Shown piece by piece: positions 23,905 to 32,875 of a DNA stretch of 64,000 nt. Numbering within the stretch: the stretch's first letter is position 1; the number at the start of each line of letters is the position of its first letter. A program made the translations under genes and the position numbers. Below the pieces are notes generated by a model. That model was not told the DNA's origin. It did no database searches and saw only the letters and a list, made by a program, of their open reading frames with translations. The stretch is from Candidatus Woesearchaeota archaeon. GTDB taxonomy: Archaea; Nanobdellota; Nanobdellia; Woesearchaeales; JACJVW01. Location: positions 124,001-188,000 of the forward strand of contig JACJVW010000001.1 of the NCBI GenBank assembly GCA_020637435.1. Reading direction: 5' to 3'.

Positions 23905-24554
23905 ACCAGATAGAGATTGAAAAGTATCAATGAATATCCTACAAGTTCAAGCATATGTCCAATAGCATAGAACAGATTGTGATCCACCGAAATAAAATAA
24001 TGCAATCGTGCAACCAACAACAGTACAAACGCTACCGCAATCAATAGTGTCTGTACTTGCCTATGGTTGAGATAATTCTTGATGTAATGATACAGGATAA
24101 AGCCCAAAAAGACTGTTGACATCAGGAAGAACGTTGAGAATACATGATCACTTGCAAAAATTGAGACTATCGACACAATCAAAAAAAACCACAACATTCG
24201 TAGACTCTTCTCACTAATGGTCGTGAAAAGCAGAACCGACAAGCCAACCATGAAGAAAATTGCATGTAGTAGAAGACCAAGATATTCAAAATAGGTGATC
24301 TGAGCGAGCACGACAATCTCAGGCGCCGCTTCATGCAGTCTCTCAATGATCAGGAAATTAAAAAGTGACTCCACAATATATGAGAAAGCAACAAAAAGGA
24401 AAGATATGCCAAAAAGACCAACACTACGTGATTTGGTCGTATTATAGACCATCATGCTAAGCACAAAAACCAGAAAGCATATTGCACCAAACAAGACTTC
24501 CAAGACCACATCATAACCAAAAAACCATATTGGAGAAAGGTAAACTGCCGTCAT
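23871..24554 (-). CDS. seven-helix integral membrane protein
   Basis: A 227-residue protein that is almost wholly membrane embedded, with about seven hydrophobic helices and a short charged end (VCKVWREKERE). No catalytic motif is evident. Size and helix count resemble archaeal seven-helix putative sensor proteins found beside winged-helix regulators. The 3' end overlaps the regulator gene by 34 bases. It could sense a lipid or membrane state, but this is speculation. Confidence 0.7.
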   Translation of the reverse strand: MTAVYLSPIWFFGYDVVLEVLFGAICFLVFVLSMMVYNTTKSRSVGLFGISFLFVAFSYIVESLFNFLIIERLHEAAPEIVVLAQITYFEYLGLLLHAIFFMVGLSVLLFTTISEKSLRMLWFFLIVSIVSIFASDHVFSTFFLMSTVFLGFILYHYIKNYLNHRQVQTLLIAVAFVLLLVARLHYFISVDHNLFYAIGHMLELVGYSLILFNLYLVCKVWREKERE

Positions 24555-24663
24555 ATCGTCCGACGGTCAAATATCTCTTTTAAATGTTGTGGAGGATTTA
24601 TCAGAAGCAACCTTCTTTCTAGTTATAAATAAAGCAGGCTCACCAGTTAATGAAGGTGAAAAA

Positions 24664-24759
24664 ATGAATGCGATAAACAGATTTGAACAACAGACTGAAT
24701 ACAGATTTCACACACTAGAACCGCTATATGAACATGTTCTAAGAGAGGTGGGAATATGA
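24664..24759 (+). CDS. 31-residue peptide, first gene of a two-peptide operon
   Basis: A short ORF too small for usual gene callers. A GGTGA ribosome-binding site lies five bases upstream of ATG 24664, and the stop overlaps the next start (ATGA at 24756). The product is hydrophilic and helical (NRFEQQTEYRFHTLEPLYEHVLREVG). The strong ribosome-binding site and the coupled overlap are the evidence that it is real. Confidence 0.5.
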   Translation: MNAINRFEQQTEYRFHTLEPLYEHVLREVGI

Positions 24760-24956
24760 TACAACACGCCTGGTTTGAGATCATGGAAAAAGAAGCAAGA
24801 ACAACATATTGGGAATCTAAACACGAATTGCTACCGGAAGAACAACTCAGTGAAGAACTTGAAGATGATAAGCAACAGATGATCCTTGCAGACCTTTACA
24901 ACATTCAAGTGGATACATGGGGTCATATTGATGTACAAAGAGCCGCCACCACATAG
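24756..24956 (+). CDS. 66-residue acidic hypothetical protein
   Basis: A small, very acidic, helical protein of unknown function. It overlaps the preceding 31-codon ORF by 4 bases and has GAGGTG about five bases before its ATG. No domain is recognised. Taken together, the pair could be a toxin-antitoxin-like or regulatory peptide unit, but nothing in the sequence shows that directly. Confidence 0.55.
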   Translation: MIQHAWFEIMEKEARTTYWESKHELLPEEQLSEELEDDKQQMILADLYNIQVDTWGHIDVQRAATT

Positions 24957-24995
24957 GATATCGAATAAATTGTAGCTTAGAATAAGACACCGGAT

Positions 24996-25664
24996 CTAGT
25001 ACTTGCAGACAAATATGCAATGATCCTTTTCAAAAGGATCTAGTTCCCGATAATCGATGATGGTAAGTACCTTTTCTAGTTCATCACGTACCTGCTTGTA
25101 GATTTGCTTGGGCTTAGTCGCAATATTGATACTCTTAGCCTTCACACAGAGGAATGCGAATCCTCCCTTTTTCAGATAGACCTTGATATTGTCAAGAAAA
25201 ATCTTTGTCTGGTCTGCTTGTGCGATATCCTGATAGACATAATCCACCATACTCAGTCGGTGTGCATACGTCATTGGCTGGTGTGCATCACCAAGAATAG
25301 GAGCGATATTCGGTCGATTCTCGCTTAGGAATACGAGTTCACGAACCACTCGCGGGGCGAAATCAAGGGCGAAGACAAATCCTTCCCTGCCGACAATGTC
25401 TGAGACATGGCTTGGCGTCGTTCCCGTGCTTGCCCCTAAATACAGCACAATATCACCCTTGCGCAGGCCTGTATTCTGGCATCCCTTAAGTATGGCAGCG
25501 CAAAGCTTGCTTCGTTCTGGGTCCCATGCACGATACTCGACGGGTCCGTCGCGAACTAGCTGCTCACCATAGACCTGCTTACCTGGGACAAGAGATTTAG
25601 TGAACAATTGGCGATGCTTGCCTTTGCCGTCCTCATAGACTTCGAACACTTGTGCTCTTCTCAT
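24996..25664 (-). CDS. flpA: fibrillarin-like rRNA/tRNA 2'-O-methyltransferase
   Basis: The catalytic subunit of the box C/D ribonucleoprotein, which transfers methyl from SAM to ribose 2'-hydroxyls at sites chosen by guide RNAs. The 222-residue protein has the fibrillarin N-terminus, the YRAWDPERSKLCAAIL block, the SAM-binding loop VLYLGASTGTTPSHVSDIVG near residue 75, VFALDFAPRVVREL, and DVYQDIAQ-type (VDYVYQDIAQ) and CVKAKSI blocks with the catalytic lysine. ATGA overlap with nop5 shows coupled expression with its partner. Confidence 0.96.
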   Translation of the reverse strand: MRRAQVFEVYEDGKGKHRQLFTKSLVPGKQVYGEQLVRDGPVEYRAWDPERSKLCAAILKGCQNTGLRKGDIVLYLGASTGTTPSHVSDIVGREGFVFALDFAPRVVRELVFLSENRPNIAPILGDAHQPMTYAHRLSMVDYVYQDIAQADQTKIFLDNIKVYLKKGGFAFLCVKAKSINIATKPKQIYKQVRDELEKVLTIIDYRELDPFEKDHCIFVCKY

Positions 25665-26491
25665 CCTAATCTCTTCTCCAGAATCTTCAGGAATGCATCC
25701 CCGACATACTCTCCTTTGAATTTGTCAACCTTTACGGCGAGCGCTATCTTATCAGCGACACTGCTTGCAGCCTTGCCTTTCTTAGGGTTTGGCTGCTTAT
25801 TGACAAGAGGATGATATAGCAGCACGCCATATTTAGGACATCTGCTGCCGCTTCGGATATGCCTAAAAAGAGCTTTCTCAGCTCCAAGCAATTGAATAGT
25901 TGAACCAGGCATCCTGCAGAGGTGTTCAAATGAACCGGCAAGCTCGATAAGCCTTGCACCGATATTAGTTCCTGCGAGAGCTAGAAGATTTGGACAATTA
26001 TGCGACATAAGTGAATGGACATACTCTTCCTGCACCTGCTTCTCCTTATACAATGCAAGTATCCGTTCGCCAAGCGAACGCATAGCATCAACATCCGCAG
26101 GGTAAAGCTCAGCACCCATCGTCGAATTGATACCAAGCTCTCGTATCAAAGTTACCTTGTCTTTCTCAAGCGTCAACCGTACAAAACTTTCATTGTCCGG
26201 CAGTTTCCTGCTGACCTCAGGGCAGTAGTATTCATACCATTCCCTGTATCTATTGATAAGCACATGTGCTACCTTGATGATATCATCGACCGTCCGCACG
26301 CTCTGGATGACGTAGAGATCCCAGCTCGTACTCAGAGATATCTGGTGCTTCGTCAGTTCAAGATTCTTGGTTCGAAACGAGGCAAAATTTGCGGCATCCT
26401 TACGAGCCTCTAACTCCAGACGAAGATCATCTATCATACCCTCATACATCTGAGGTCTCTGTACATCATCCATATCAAGGATTGAACTCAT
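25661..26491 (-). CDS. Nop5 (Nop56/58-like) scaffold of the box C/D RNP
   Basis: Bridges fibrillarin and L7Ae on box C/D guide RNA. From ATG 26491 it has 276 residues: an N-terminal helical part, a coiled-coil region, and the Nop domain (SLMSHNCPNLLALAGTNIGARLIELAGSFEHLCRMPGSTIQLLGAEKALFRHI, then CPKYGVLLYHPLVN). It is shorter than most archaeal Nop5, lacking much of the N-terminal domain and the basic tail. The start is chosen because a TATA-like TATAAAG (minus strand, about 26513-26525) lies 25 bases upstream; the open frame beyond that is not Nop5-like. Confidence 0.93.
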   Translation of the reverse strand: MSSILDMDDVQRPQMYEGMIDDLRLELEARKDAANFASFRTKNLELTKHQISLSTSWDLYVIQSVRTVDDIIKVAHVLINRYREWYEYYCPEVSRKLPDNESFVRLTLEKDKVTLIRELGINSTMGAELYPADVDAMRSLGERILALYKEKQVQEEYVHSLMSHNCPNLLALAGTNIGARLIELAGSFEHLCRMPGSTIQLLGAEKALFRHIRSGSRCPKYGVLLYHPLVNKQPNPKKGKAASSVADKIALAVKVDKFKGEYVGDAFLKILEKRLG

Positions 26492-26649
26492 GACCAACAA
26501 AATCCTTTGACCCTTTATATACCTTATCTTACTGCAAACACTCAGAAGCAGCATCGTCTTTCCCACACAATAGAACCTCAATTTTGGGGCGTTTAAGGCA
26601 ACGAAAACCTTTAAATATCGTGCTCCTTTACCCCCGAAGAGGTGATACA

Positions 26650-27063
26650 ATGACTATCGTAGGATTCAATTTCACGAAAATTGTGACGGAGAAGAAAGCT
26701 CCGATCAAAGGAAAACTGAATATCACAAACAATGTCTCTATAAAAGATGTCCAGGCAGGAGAGCTAAATCTGGGCAACTCAGGACAGAAAGGACTCAAAT
26801 TCACCTTCGAATTTACTTCGAAGTACGAACCTGGTTTCGGCGAGATAACCCTCAATGGAGAAGTTATGACCATAGAATCAGAAGAGAGCCAGAAAAAGAC
26901 TCTCGAAAGTTGGAAGAAAGACAAGAAGATAGGTTCAGAGACGATGACCAGCATCTTAAACCATATCCTTACAAAGGCAAACATCCAGGCTCTCGTCCTA
27001 TCTACAGAAGTCGGACTGCCTCCTCCCATACAGCTTCCAAAAGTGCAGAGTAAAGCACAATAA
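26650..27063 (+). CDS. conserved archaeal protein, SecB-like fold suspected
   Basis: A 137-residue soluble protein. A GAGGTG site six bases before ATG 26650 fixes the start, and a TTTAAATA element lies at about 26610-26618. The pattern of beta strands (FTKIVTEKK, KLNITNNVSIKDV, LKFTFEFTSKYEPGFGEITLNGEV), a W-containing helix and the C-terminal LPPPIQLPKV resembles archaeal SecB-like small chaperones, but I could not confirm this. It lies 28 bases before the CDC48 gene and is probably co-transcribed, which would suit a protein-quality role. Confidence 0.7.
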   Translation: MTIVGFNFTKIVTEKKAPIKGKLNITNNVSIKDVQAGELNLGNSGQKGLKFTFEFTSKYEPGFGEITLNGEVMTIESEESQKKTLESWKKDKKIGSETMTSILNHILTKANIQALVLSTEVGLPPPIQLPKVQSKAQ

Positions 27064-27091
27064 TTTTTTGTCTTCTTGATTCGTGAACACC

Positions 27092-30073
27092 ATGGGTAAT
27101 GAGATAAAATTGAAGGTCGCGGAAGCGATCCAGGACGACGTCAACAAAGGCATAGTACGGACAGACTCCACGCTGATGCGCGAAATAGGAGTCAAACCTG
27201 GCGATGTTGTAGAGATAACCGGCGAAAAGACGACCGTCGCGACCATCGACCGTGCGTACCCTGGCGATATTGGTCTCAATATCCTTCGTATGGATGGTCT
27301 GCTGCGCAGGAACGCAAAGACCGGAATCGGCGAGACTGTGACTATTCGAGCTGCAGATGTCGAACAGGCAAAACAAGTCACTATCGCTCCTGCTCGAAAA
27401 GACATCATGGTCAAAGCGGACCCTATATTCTTCAAACGTGGTCTGCTTGGACGTGCCGTGCTCAAAGGTGACATAATCTCTTTGGGCAATCGCTCTCAAC
27501 GAAGAAGACGGATGCCAAGCGGTTCTCCGTTCTTCGATGATATAGTCGAACTCCTTGACGAGGGACTCATGGGCGGAATAGGATTCTCAGACCTTAAATT
27601 CCTCGTTATTGAAACACAACCAGACAAAGCAGTAATCATCGGCGAAGACACCGAGATCATATACAATCCTGAAGCAGAAGTCTCTGAACAGGAGACAGCC
27701 CCAGAAGTAACCTATGAAGACATAGGAGGTCTCCACGAGGAGATCCGAAAAATCAGGGAAATGATCGAACTGCCCATCAAGCATCCCGAAGTCTTCGACA
27801 GACTTGGTATTGAGCCACCAAAAGGAGTTCTCCTCCACGGACCCCCGGGAACGGGAAAGACTCTACTCGCAAAAGCGGTCGCCAATGAGACAAAATCACA
27901 TTTCTTAGTCATCAATGGACCTGAGATCATGTCCAAATTCTACGGACAGTCAGAAGAGAACCTCAGGAAGAAATTCGAGGAGGCTGAAAAGAACGCTCCA
28001 TCAATAGTGTTTATCGACGAGATTGACGCTATAGCTTCAAAGCGTGAGGAAACCCACGGTGACGTTGAAAAAAGAGTCGTCGCACAGCTCCTCGCAGTCA
28101 TGGACGGTCTTAAGAGCCGCGGCAAAGTAGTCGTCATAGCAGCTACCAATATCCCTAACGCGATAGACCCTGCGCTAAGACGACCTGGAAGATTTGACCG
28201 TGAGATAGAGATAGGTGTTCCAAAAGAAAACGAGCGCCTCCAGATACTCAATGTGCATACTCGCAATATGCCTCTGGCACCTCCATTCGACAAGAACAGC
28301 GCGGAAGAGAGCATCGCAGACTTTAGGCATAAACTAGAGCTTGACAGAGACCATGCGGATAAAGAGATAAAAAGCATTACCAAAGAGATAGAACGCCTAA
28401 GAAAAGACAAGAATAACGACAGTAAGATACCAGGACTTTCTACAAGGCTTTCTCATAAAGAGAAAGACAAGCTCAGGCTTGTAAGCAAGCTTGATGAGCT
28501 CAAGAACGCAGAAGCAAAGATACGCAAAGCCATTGAAAGCATCGATCCTGAGCGAAGACTTTTCGGACTCACCTATGTCGATCTCAAACAGATAACCGAA
28601 AAGACATTGGTGCATATCAAATCTGAGATAGCCAAACGCATCGAAAAATCAGACTTGCCCCATATTGAAGAATTTGAGAAGATCTCCAGCATAAGGGAAC
28701 TCAAAGAGATTATTGACAAGCTTGACTCTGAAGAGCCAAGAAAACAGATCATCGAAAGTGTATTGACTGAAACAGACATCGATATCGACAGTTTCAGATT
28801 TTCGGTGCAGGGACTTATCAAGATCCTTCCCGCTCTAGAGGAGCCAGGACTCAAAGAATACCTGATGAGTGTAACTGAAGAGCTAAGGAACCTTAGCCCC
28901 GCGAAAGCTACAAAAGAGCTTAACGAGGTCCTCTCCGCATCATGGGTAAGCGAAGAGCTTAAAGAAAAGATTAAAGACAATCTCGTAAAAGATATGCTCG
29001 CTGAAGTTGCCAAAGTCACGCACGGTTTTGTGGGTGCTGACCTTGCGAGCCTTGCCAAAGAATCCGCGATGATCGTATTGCGAAGGATCACTGCAGACCT
29101 TGATGACCGCAAAGGCGACATCACTAAATACCTTGACAAGCTATTCATCTCTCTACATGATTTTAAAGAAGCTCTCAAATTTGTACGACCTTCAGCAATG
29201 CGCGAGGTACTCATCGAGATTCCTGACACCACTTGGGAACAGGTTGGCGGCTTGGACAAAGTCAAACAGGAATTGCTCGAAGCGGTAGACTGGCCATTAA
29301 AATACCCCCATACTTTCGAAAGGATGGGCATCCACCCGCCAAAAGGTGTCCTGCTCTACGGACCTCCTGGAACTGGTAAGACATTGCTTGCAAAAGCCAT
29401 TGCCAAAGAGGCGCAATCAAACTTCATACTTGTCAAAGGCCCGGAGCTGCTCTCCAAATGGGTAGGTGAGAGCGAGAAAGCGGTGCGAAAAATCTTCGAA
29501 AAAGCACGTCAGACATCACCATCAATCATATTCTTTGATGAGATAGACTCCATAGCACCCAACAGAGGGTCTTCAGGAGATGCGAACGTTACCGAGCGTG
29601 TCGTCAATCAGCTTCTGACGGAGATGGACGGACTTATCGAACTGCAAGATGTAGTCATCTTAGCGGCCACGAACAGACCAGACATCATGGACACCGCCCT
29701 GCTTCGACCAGGCAGGTTCGACCGTATCATCCTTGTGCCGGCTCCCGATCAGGAGACCCGGGAAAAAATCTTCAAAGTACACACTAAAAATATCCCCATG
29801 GCTGATGATGTGGTCATCAAAGATCTCGCTAAAAAGACAGAAGGCTACGCAGGCGCCGATATCGAAGCGCTCTGCAGAGAAGCAGCGATTTTCGCACTGC
29901 GTGAAGACCTCGATTGCACGGAAGTTAAGGTAAGTCATTTCGAAAAAGCGATAAAGAAAGTCAGGCCCTCCATCACCAAAGAGATAGAAGAAAGCTATGA
30001 GAGCATGCAGAATTTCTTCAGCAGCGCTCAGGGAAGGAAACTTGCAAATGAGAAACCAGCGTACTTTGGATGA
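27092..30073 (+). CDS. CDC48/VAT AAA+ ATPase with a large insertion in the D1 lid
   Basis: A hexameric unfoldase of archaeal protein quality control, 993 residues long against about 740-800 normally. The N domain (about 1-185) is followed by D1 (Walker A GPPGTGKTLLAKAVANE near 250, Walker B IVFIDEIDAIAS near 305, arginine finger block RRPGRFDREIEIGVP) and D2 (Walker A near 755, IIFFDEIDSIAP, LRPGRFDRI). In D1, the segment between RNMPLA (about 393) and THGFVGADLASLAKE (about 640) carries about 240 extra residues, largely charged coiled-coil, in the small alpha-helical lid. Both ATP sites look intact. ATG 27092 is preferred to GTG 27083. The next gene overlaps the 3' end. Confidence 0.93.
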   Translation: MGNEIKLKVAEAIQDDVNKGIVRTDSTLMREIGVKPGDVVEITGEKTTVATIDRAYPGDIGLNILRMDGLLRRNAKTGIGETVTIRAADVEQAKQVTIAPARKDIMVKADPIFFKRGLLGRAVLKGDIISLGNRSQRRRRMPSGSPFFDDIVELLDEGLMGGIGFSDLKFLVIETQPDKAVIIGEDTEIIYNPEAEVSEQETAPEVTYEDIGGLHEEIRKIREMIELPIKHPEVFDRLGIEPPKGVLLHGPPGTGKTLLAKAVANETKSHFLVINGPEIMSKFYGQSEENLRKKFEEAEKNAPSIVFIDEIDAIASKREETHGDVEKRVVAQLLAVMDGLKSRGKVVVIAATNIPNAIDPALRRPGRFDREIEIGVPKENERLQILNVHTRNMPLAPPFDKNSAEESIADFRHKLELDRDHADKEIKSITKEIERLRKDKNNDSKIPGLSTRLSHKEKDKLRLVSKLDELKNAEAKIRKAIESIDPERRLFGLTYVDLKQITEKTLVHIKSEIAKRIEKSDLPHIEEFEKISSIRELKEIIDKLDSEEPRKQIIESVLTETDIDIDSFRFSVQGLIKILPALEEPGLKEYLMSVTEELRNLSPAKATKELNEVLSASWVSEELKEKIKDNLVKDMLAEVAKVTHGFVGADLASLAKESAMIVLRRITADLDDRKGDITKYLDKLFISLHDFKEALKFVRPSAMREVLIEIPDTTWEQVGGLDKVKQELLEAVDWPLKYPHTFERMGIHPPKGVLLYGPPGTGKTLLAKAIAKEAQSNFILVKGPELLSKWVGESEKAVRKIFEKARQTSPSIIFFDEIDSIAPNRGSSGDANVTERVVNQLLTEMDGLIELQDVVILAATNRPDIMDTALLRPGRFDRIILVPAPDQETREKIFKVHTKNIPMADDVVIKDLAKKTEGYAGADIEALCREAAIFALREDLDCTEVKVSHFEKAIKKVRPSITKEIEESYESMQNFFSSAQGRKLANEKPAYFG

Positions 30074-30596
30074 TTTAGGAGCGTCACTTGGCTACTTTCT
30101 TCGTGTTGACGCAGGAAAAGAGCGCTTCAATTCAAGGCATTGCCTTAATGCGATAGTTGCTGATGCACTGCACCAGGGAAGACTTGACTTTGACGGAGAA
30201 TTCCATATACGCATTGCACACCTAAGGTCATATGAAACAAGAGCGCTCAACGCCCTTGTCGATGCTGACACGATCGAACTTGGTGCGGCGCTGGAATCCA
30301 TCCACTACCAAGAGGGTCCTGAAGCATTGGCTCATGCCGGCCTTTTGATCAATCAGACACCTGCTGCTTTGCAGAACCTTGGCATATTCCTCAATAACTA
30401 CTCCCGTTCTCCAACGTACGAAAAAGCATTGGCAAGAGTAAGCGATCCGACAAACTTTCCTGATATCTTCGCAACACCCGATAAGCAAAATCAGCTGCAG
30501 AACTATGAAGCGGCTTTTGACTACCTCAAAAAAGTCCCCATCCACGAATCCGTGCTTGACGGCATAAAGTACTCATTCTCAGAGCAAAACATATAA
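30048..30596 (+). CDS. hypothetical helical protein overlapping the CDC48 3' end
   Basis: A 182-residue soluble protein of unknown function, rich in alpha-helix with leucine- and alanine-rich segments and no recognised motif. ATG 30048 lies inside the last codons of the CDC48 gene (26-base overlap), so the two genes are translationally linked, and the product may be an adaptor or substrate of the unfoldase. The same frame extends upstream to 29997, but that part is encoded over conserved CDC48 sequence and reads as low-quality protein. Confidence 0.65.
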   Translation: MRNQRTLDDLGASLGYFLRVDAGKERFNSRHCLNAIVADALHQGRLDFDGEFHIRIAHLRSYETRALNALVDADTIELGAALESIHYQEGPEALAHAGLLINQTPAALQNLGIFLNNYSRSPTYEKALARVSDPTNFPDIFATPDKQNQLQNYEAAFDYLKKVPIHESVLDGIKYSFSEQNI

Positions 30597-30612
30597 ACAA
30601 ATCTGACCAGAA

Positions 30613-31683
30613 ATGCAGTATATGCGATACCTGCTCATACTACTTTTCCTGATTCCGTCCACGTTTGCGATAGAAATTAGCTCAGGACAAACCCTTATCT
30701 GCGACGAAGACATTGTCTGTAAAGCAGATGATGAAGCAGGAATAATCGTTGCAGATGCCACCAATGTAATTATCCAGGGTTGTACATTGATTGATTGTTT
30801 TCAGGGAATTCTCATTTCCGATTCTACTGATGTGACAGTTAAAGACACAACTTTTATCAGATCTGGATTTGGAATATTTAGCTTAAACAGTACAAATATC
30901 AGGGCAGACAATCTCATCCTTCAAGAAACAATTCCAAATGGGACATCAATCTACTATGATGGAGAGAGTGTCACCTACAGTAATTTGACTTTAGGAACAG
31001 CTCTTGCGCCACGAGGTAAATTAAGAGATTTTTCAAACTCCTCTGAGGGAACTCCCATCACAGAAGACCCAGTCGAAGAAGAAATGCCAGCCTCGCAGAC
31101 AGAATATGTCAGTATCACTCTCACTCCTGACAGCATCGACCGCATCCTGCGAAATGTACTTAGTTCTTCCTACCCTGACCTGACCACCGATCAGAAGCAG
31201 CTTGTGTTGAGAACAATACAGCAGCAATCTCAGGATATTATCGATCAAGTCACCATCACCAGAACCTTTCTCACCCTTGACAATACAACAAAAGTGACAG
31301 TCAAGGTAAATACCACAAAAGGTGGTCTGGACTACTATGAAGACATACCAAAATGCGCAGCAGAGCATGCATCACAAATCCTTTTCTACGACAGCACACA
31401 CAAGATCGTCATCGAAGACCCATTGATAGTATGGGAGATTGAAGCGCAGCGCTCAGTCAATTATGATATTCCCGGTGTTGTAGACGACCACTGCGCAAGA
31501 CTATTCAAGAGCGTCCTGCTCGACCAGAATATTGAGAGCCTTAACCTCTACAACCAATCTGTAAAAGAAGAATATTTTGAAGAAGAGCACCAGAAAAGAA
31601 CAGGCAATATTTCAATCTTCATCATCATTCTTGGAGTAGCGATCTTTGGATTCCTGCTCTACGTGTACAACAGAAGAAGGTAA
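30613..31683 (+). CDS. anchored surface protein with N-terminal right-handed beta-helix repeats
   Basis: A 356-residue protein with a signal peptide (YLLILLFLIPSTFA). Several short repeats (NVIIQGCTLIDCFQGILISDSTDVTVKDTTFI) typical of parallel beta-helix/NosD-type domains follow over about 40-130. A middle ectodomain comes next, and a C-terminal transmembrane helix (SIFIIILGVAIFGFLLYVY) ends in NRRR. Beta-helix domains bind or cleave polysaccharides. ATATAAAC at 30590-30597 supports a leaderless start at 30613. Confidence 0.75.
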   Translation: MQYMRYLLILLFLIPSTFAIEISSGQTLICDEDIVCKADDEAGIIVADATNVIIQGCTLIDCFQGILISDSTDVTVKDTTFIRSGFGIFSLNSTNIRADNLILQETIPNGTSIYYDGESVTYSNLTLGTALAPRGKLRDFSNSSEGTPITEDPVEEEMPASQTEYVSITLTPDSIDRILRNVLSSSYPDLTTDQKQLVLRTIQQQSQDIIDQVTITRTFLTLDNTTKVTVKVNTTKGGLDYYEDIPKCAAEHASQILFYDSTHKIVIEDPLIVWEIEAQRSVNYDIPGVVDDHCARLFKSVLLDQNIESLNLYNQSVKEEYFEEEHQKRTGNISIFIIILGVAIFGFLLYVYNRRR

Positions 31684-32184
31684 CTACTCAGGCTTGAGGA
31701 GATTGGGTATCGCTGCGCCTATTGCGCATGGCATCGCTACCACAAAGATGAGTTTCACGAAATTCTCAAGTGTTCCTGCAAGATAGATAAAACCAAACAG
31801 ATACAGCAAAAAGAACGATACCACTACAGCGATCAGATACATCGCGATAAGTCGCTTGATGAGAAACTCGCCGAAGGGTCGCTCCTTAACATTCTTTACG
31901 TGGCGGTAGCCGACAAAATAGATCTCGGTAGTCAGAATAAACAAAGTCATCGTAACGATCATGATGACATTTGACCAGGGAAGGCGCATACCGACCTCGA
32001 TAAGCAAACCTTTGAACACGAACGTCAGACCCACGGTAAGCGCGCCGAAAAGAGCGTTCGTGATATCTTTTCTGCTAAAACGCTGCAGTCGTTTGTCGAT
32101 GAGTCGTTCATTAAGAAACTCGATATCCTTCTTTATCTCCTCAACATCGTGCTCCACGATATCAAGCTTCTTAGACTCCCTCAT
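31684..32184 (-). CDS. DUF2391-like integral membrane protein
   Basis: A 166-residue protein with a charged, coiled N-terminal helix (about 1-40) and four transmembrane helices. The order helix pair, YFVGYRHVKNVKERPF loop, second pair resembles the DUF2391 family. The function is unknown. A minus-strand TATA (TTTTTATACCC, near 32206-32216) is well placed for ATG 32184. Its stop is immediately next to the stop of the convergent beta-helix gene. Confidence 0.72.
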   Translation of the reverse strand: MRESKKLDIVEHDVEEIKKDIEFLNERLIDKRLQRFSRKDITNALFGALTVGLTFVFKGLLIEVGMRLPWSNVIMIVTMTLFILTTEIYFVGYRHVKNVKERPFGEFLIKRLIAMYLIAVVVSFFLLYLFGFIYLAGTLENFVKLIFVVAMPCAIGAAIPNLLKPE

Positions 32185-32242
32185 GAGACTTTTATATAGG
32201 AAGAGGGTATAAAAACCTTAGTATCCATCAATAAGTAGTACA

Positions 32243-32851
32243 CTACTTGGCGATAACCCTGTTTGAGCGGTTGGATACCTTTGAATAGTGACGCCAAACC
32301 AGATAGCCAATAACCAATACTACCGCCACTGCGATAGATACAACATCCCAGTATTCTTCTATAAGAGCTATGATGGTATGTCCGAAATACATGAGCAGGA
32401 AACCTTCGATAAAAAATCGTCCACCACGTCCGATGATCGATGCTATGGTAAACTGCTTAAAATCGATGTAGAACACACCAGCTGAAATGGTCGCGAGCTT
32501 ATATGGGATGGGTGAGAATCCTGCGATGAGCACAGCAAGCGCCCCCCATTTTTGGTACATCTTATGCACCTTGTCAATCTTATCATGTGCGAAGAACCGT
32601 TCAAGGATCGTCCTTTCACCAAGGTACCCTATATAATAACCGAAACAACCTCCAAGCACGCTTCCCACTGTTGCGATAAGCGCGAACCACAATGATAATT
32701 CTGGCTCAGCAAGGCAAAGCAGGAACAAGAGAGGCTCAATAGGCAGGGGATTGAAGGATGCTTCAGAAAAAGCCCAGACGAACAAACCCCATCCCTTATA
32801 TGGAGCGAGCTTGTCCATCATCCAATTGATAGCGTCCTGTACAACCTGCAT
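32243..32851 (-). CDS. YqaA/DedA-like VTT-domain membrane protein
   Basis: A 202-residue membrane protein. It has the VTT (SNARE-associated/DedA) core: FSEASFNPLPIEPLL near residue 29, a glycine-rich GSVLGGCFGYYIGYLGE and FSPIPYKLATISAGVFYIDFKQFTIASIIGRGGRFF. YqaA-type proteins belong to the superfamily implicated in lipid scrambling. It is one of three VTT-type genes in this window. The TATA element overlaps the end of the neighbouring MFS gene at about 32871-32880. Confidence 0.82.
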   Translation of the reverse strand: MQVVQDAINWMMDKLAPYKGWGLFVWAFSEASFNPLPIEPLLFLLCLAEPELSLWFALIATVGSVLGGCFGYYIGYLGERTILERFFAHDKIDKVHKMYQKWGALAVLIAGFSPIPYKLATISAGVFYIDFKQFTIASIIGRGGRFFIEGFLLMYFGHTIIALIEEYWDVVSIAVAVVLVIGYLVWRHYSKVSNRSNRVIAK

Positions 32852-32875
32852 ACATCTTCGAAGACATCCTGAGAT

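Noticed and set aside
26492..26650. Upstream extension of Nop5 and short ORFs in the Nop5/SecB-like gap
   Set aside because: A TATA box lies about 25 bases before ATG 26491, and the extension has no similarity to Nop5.
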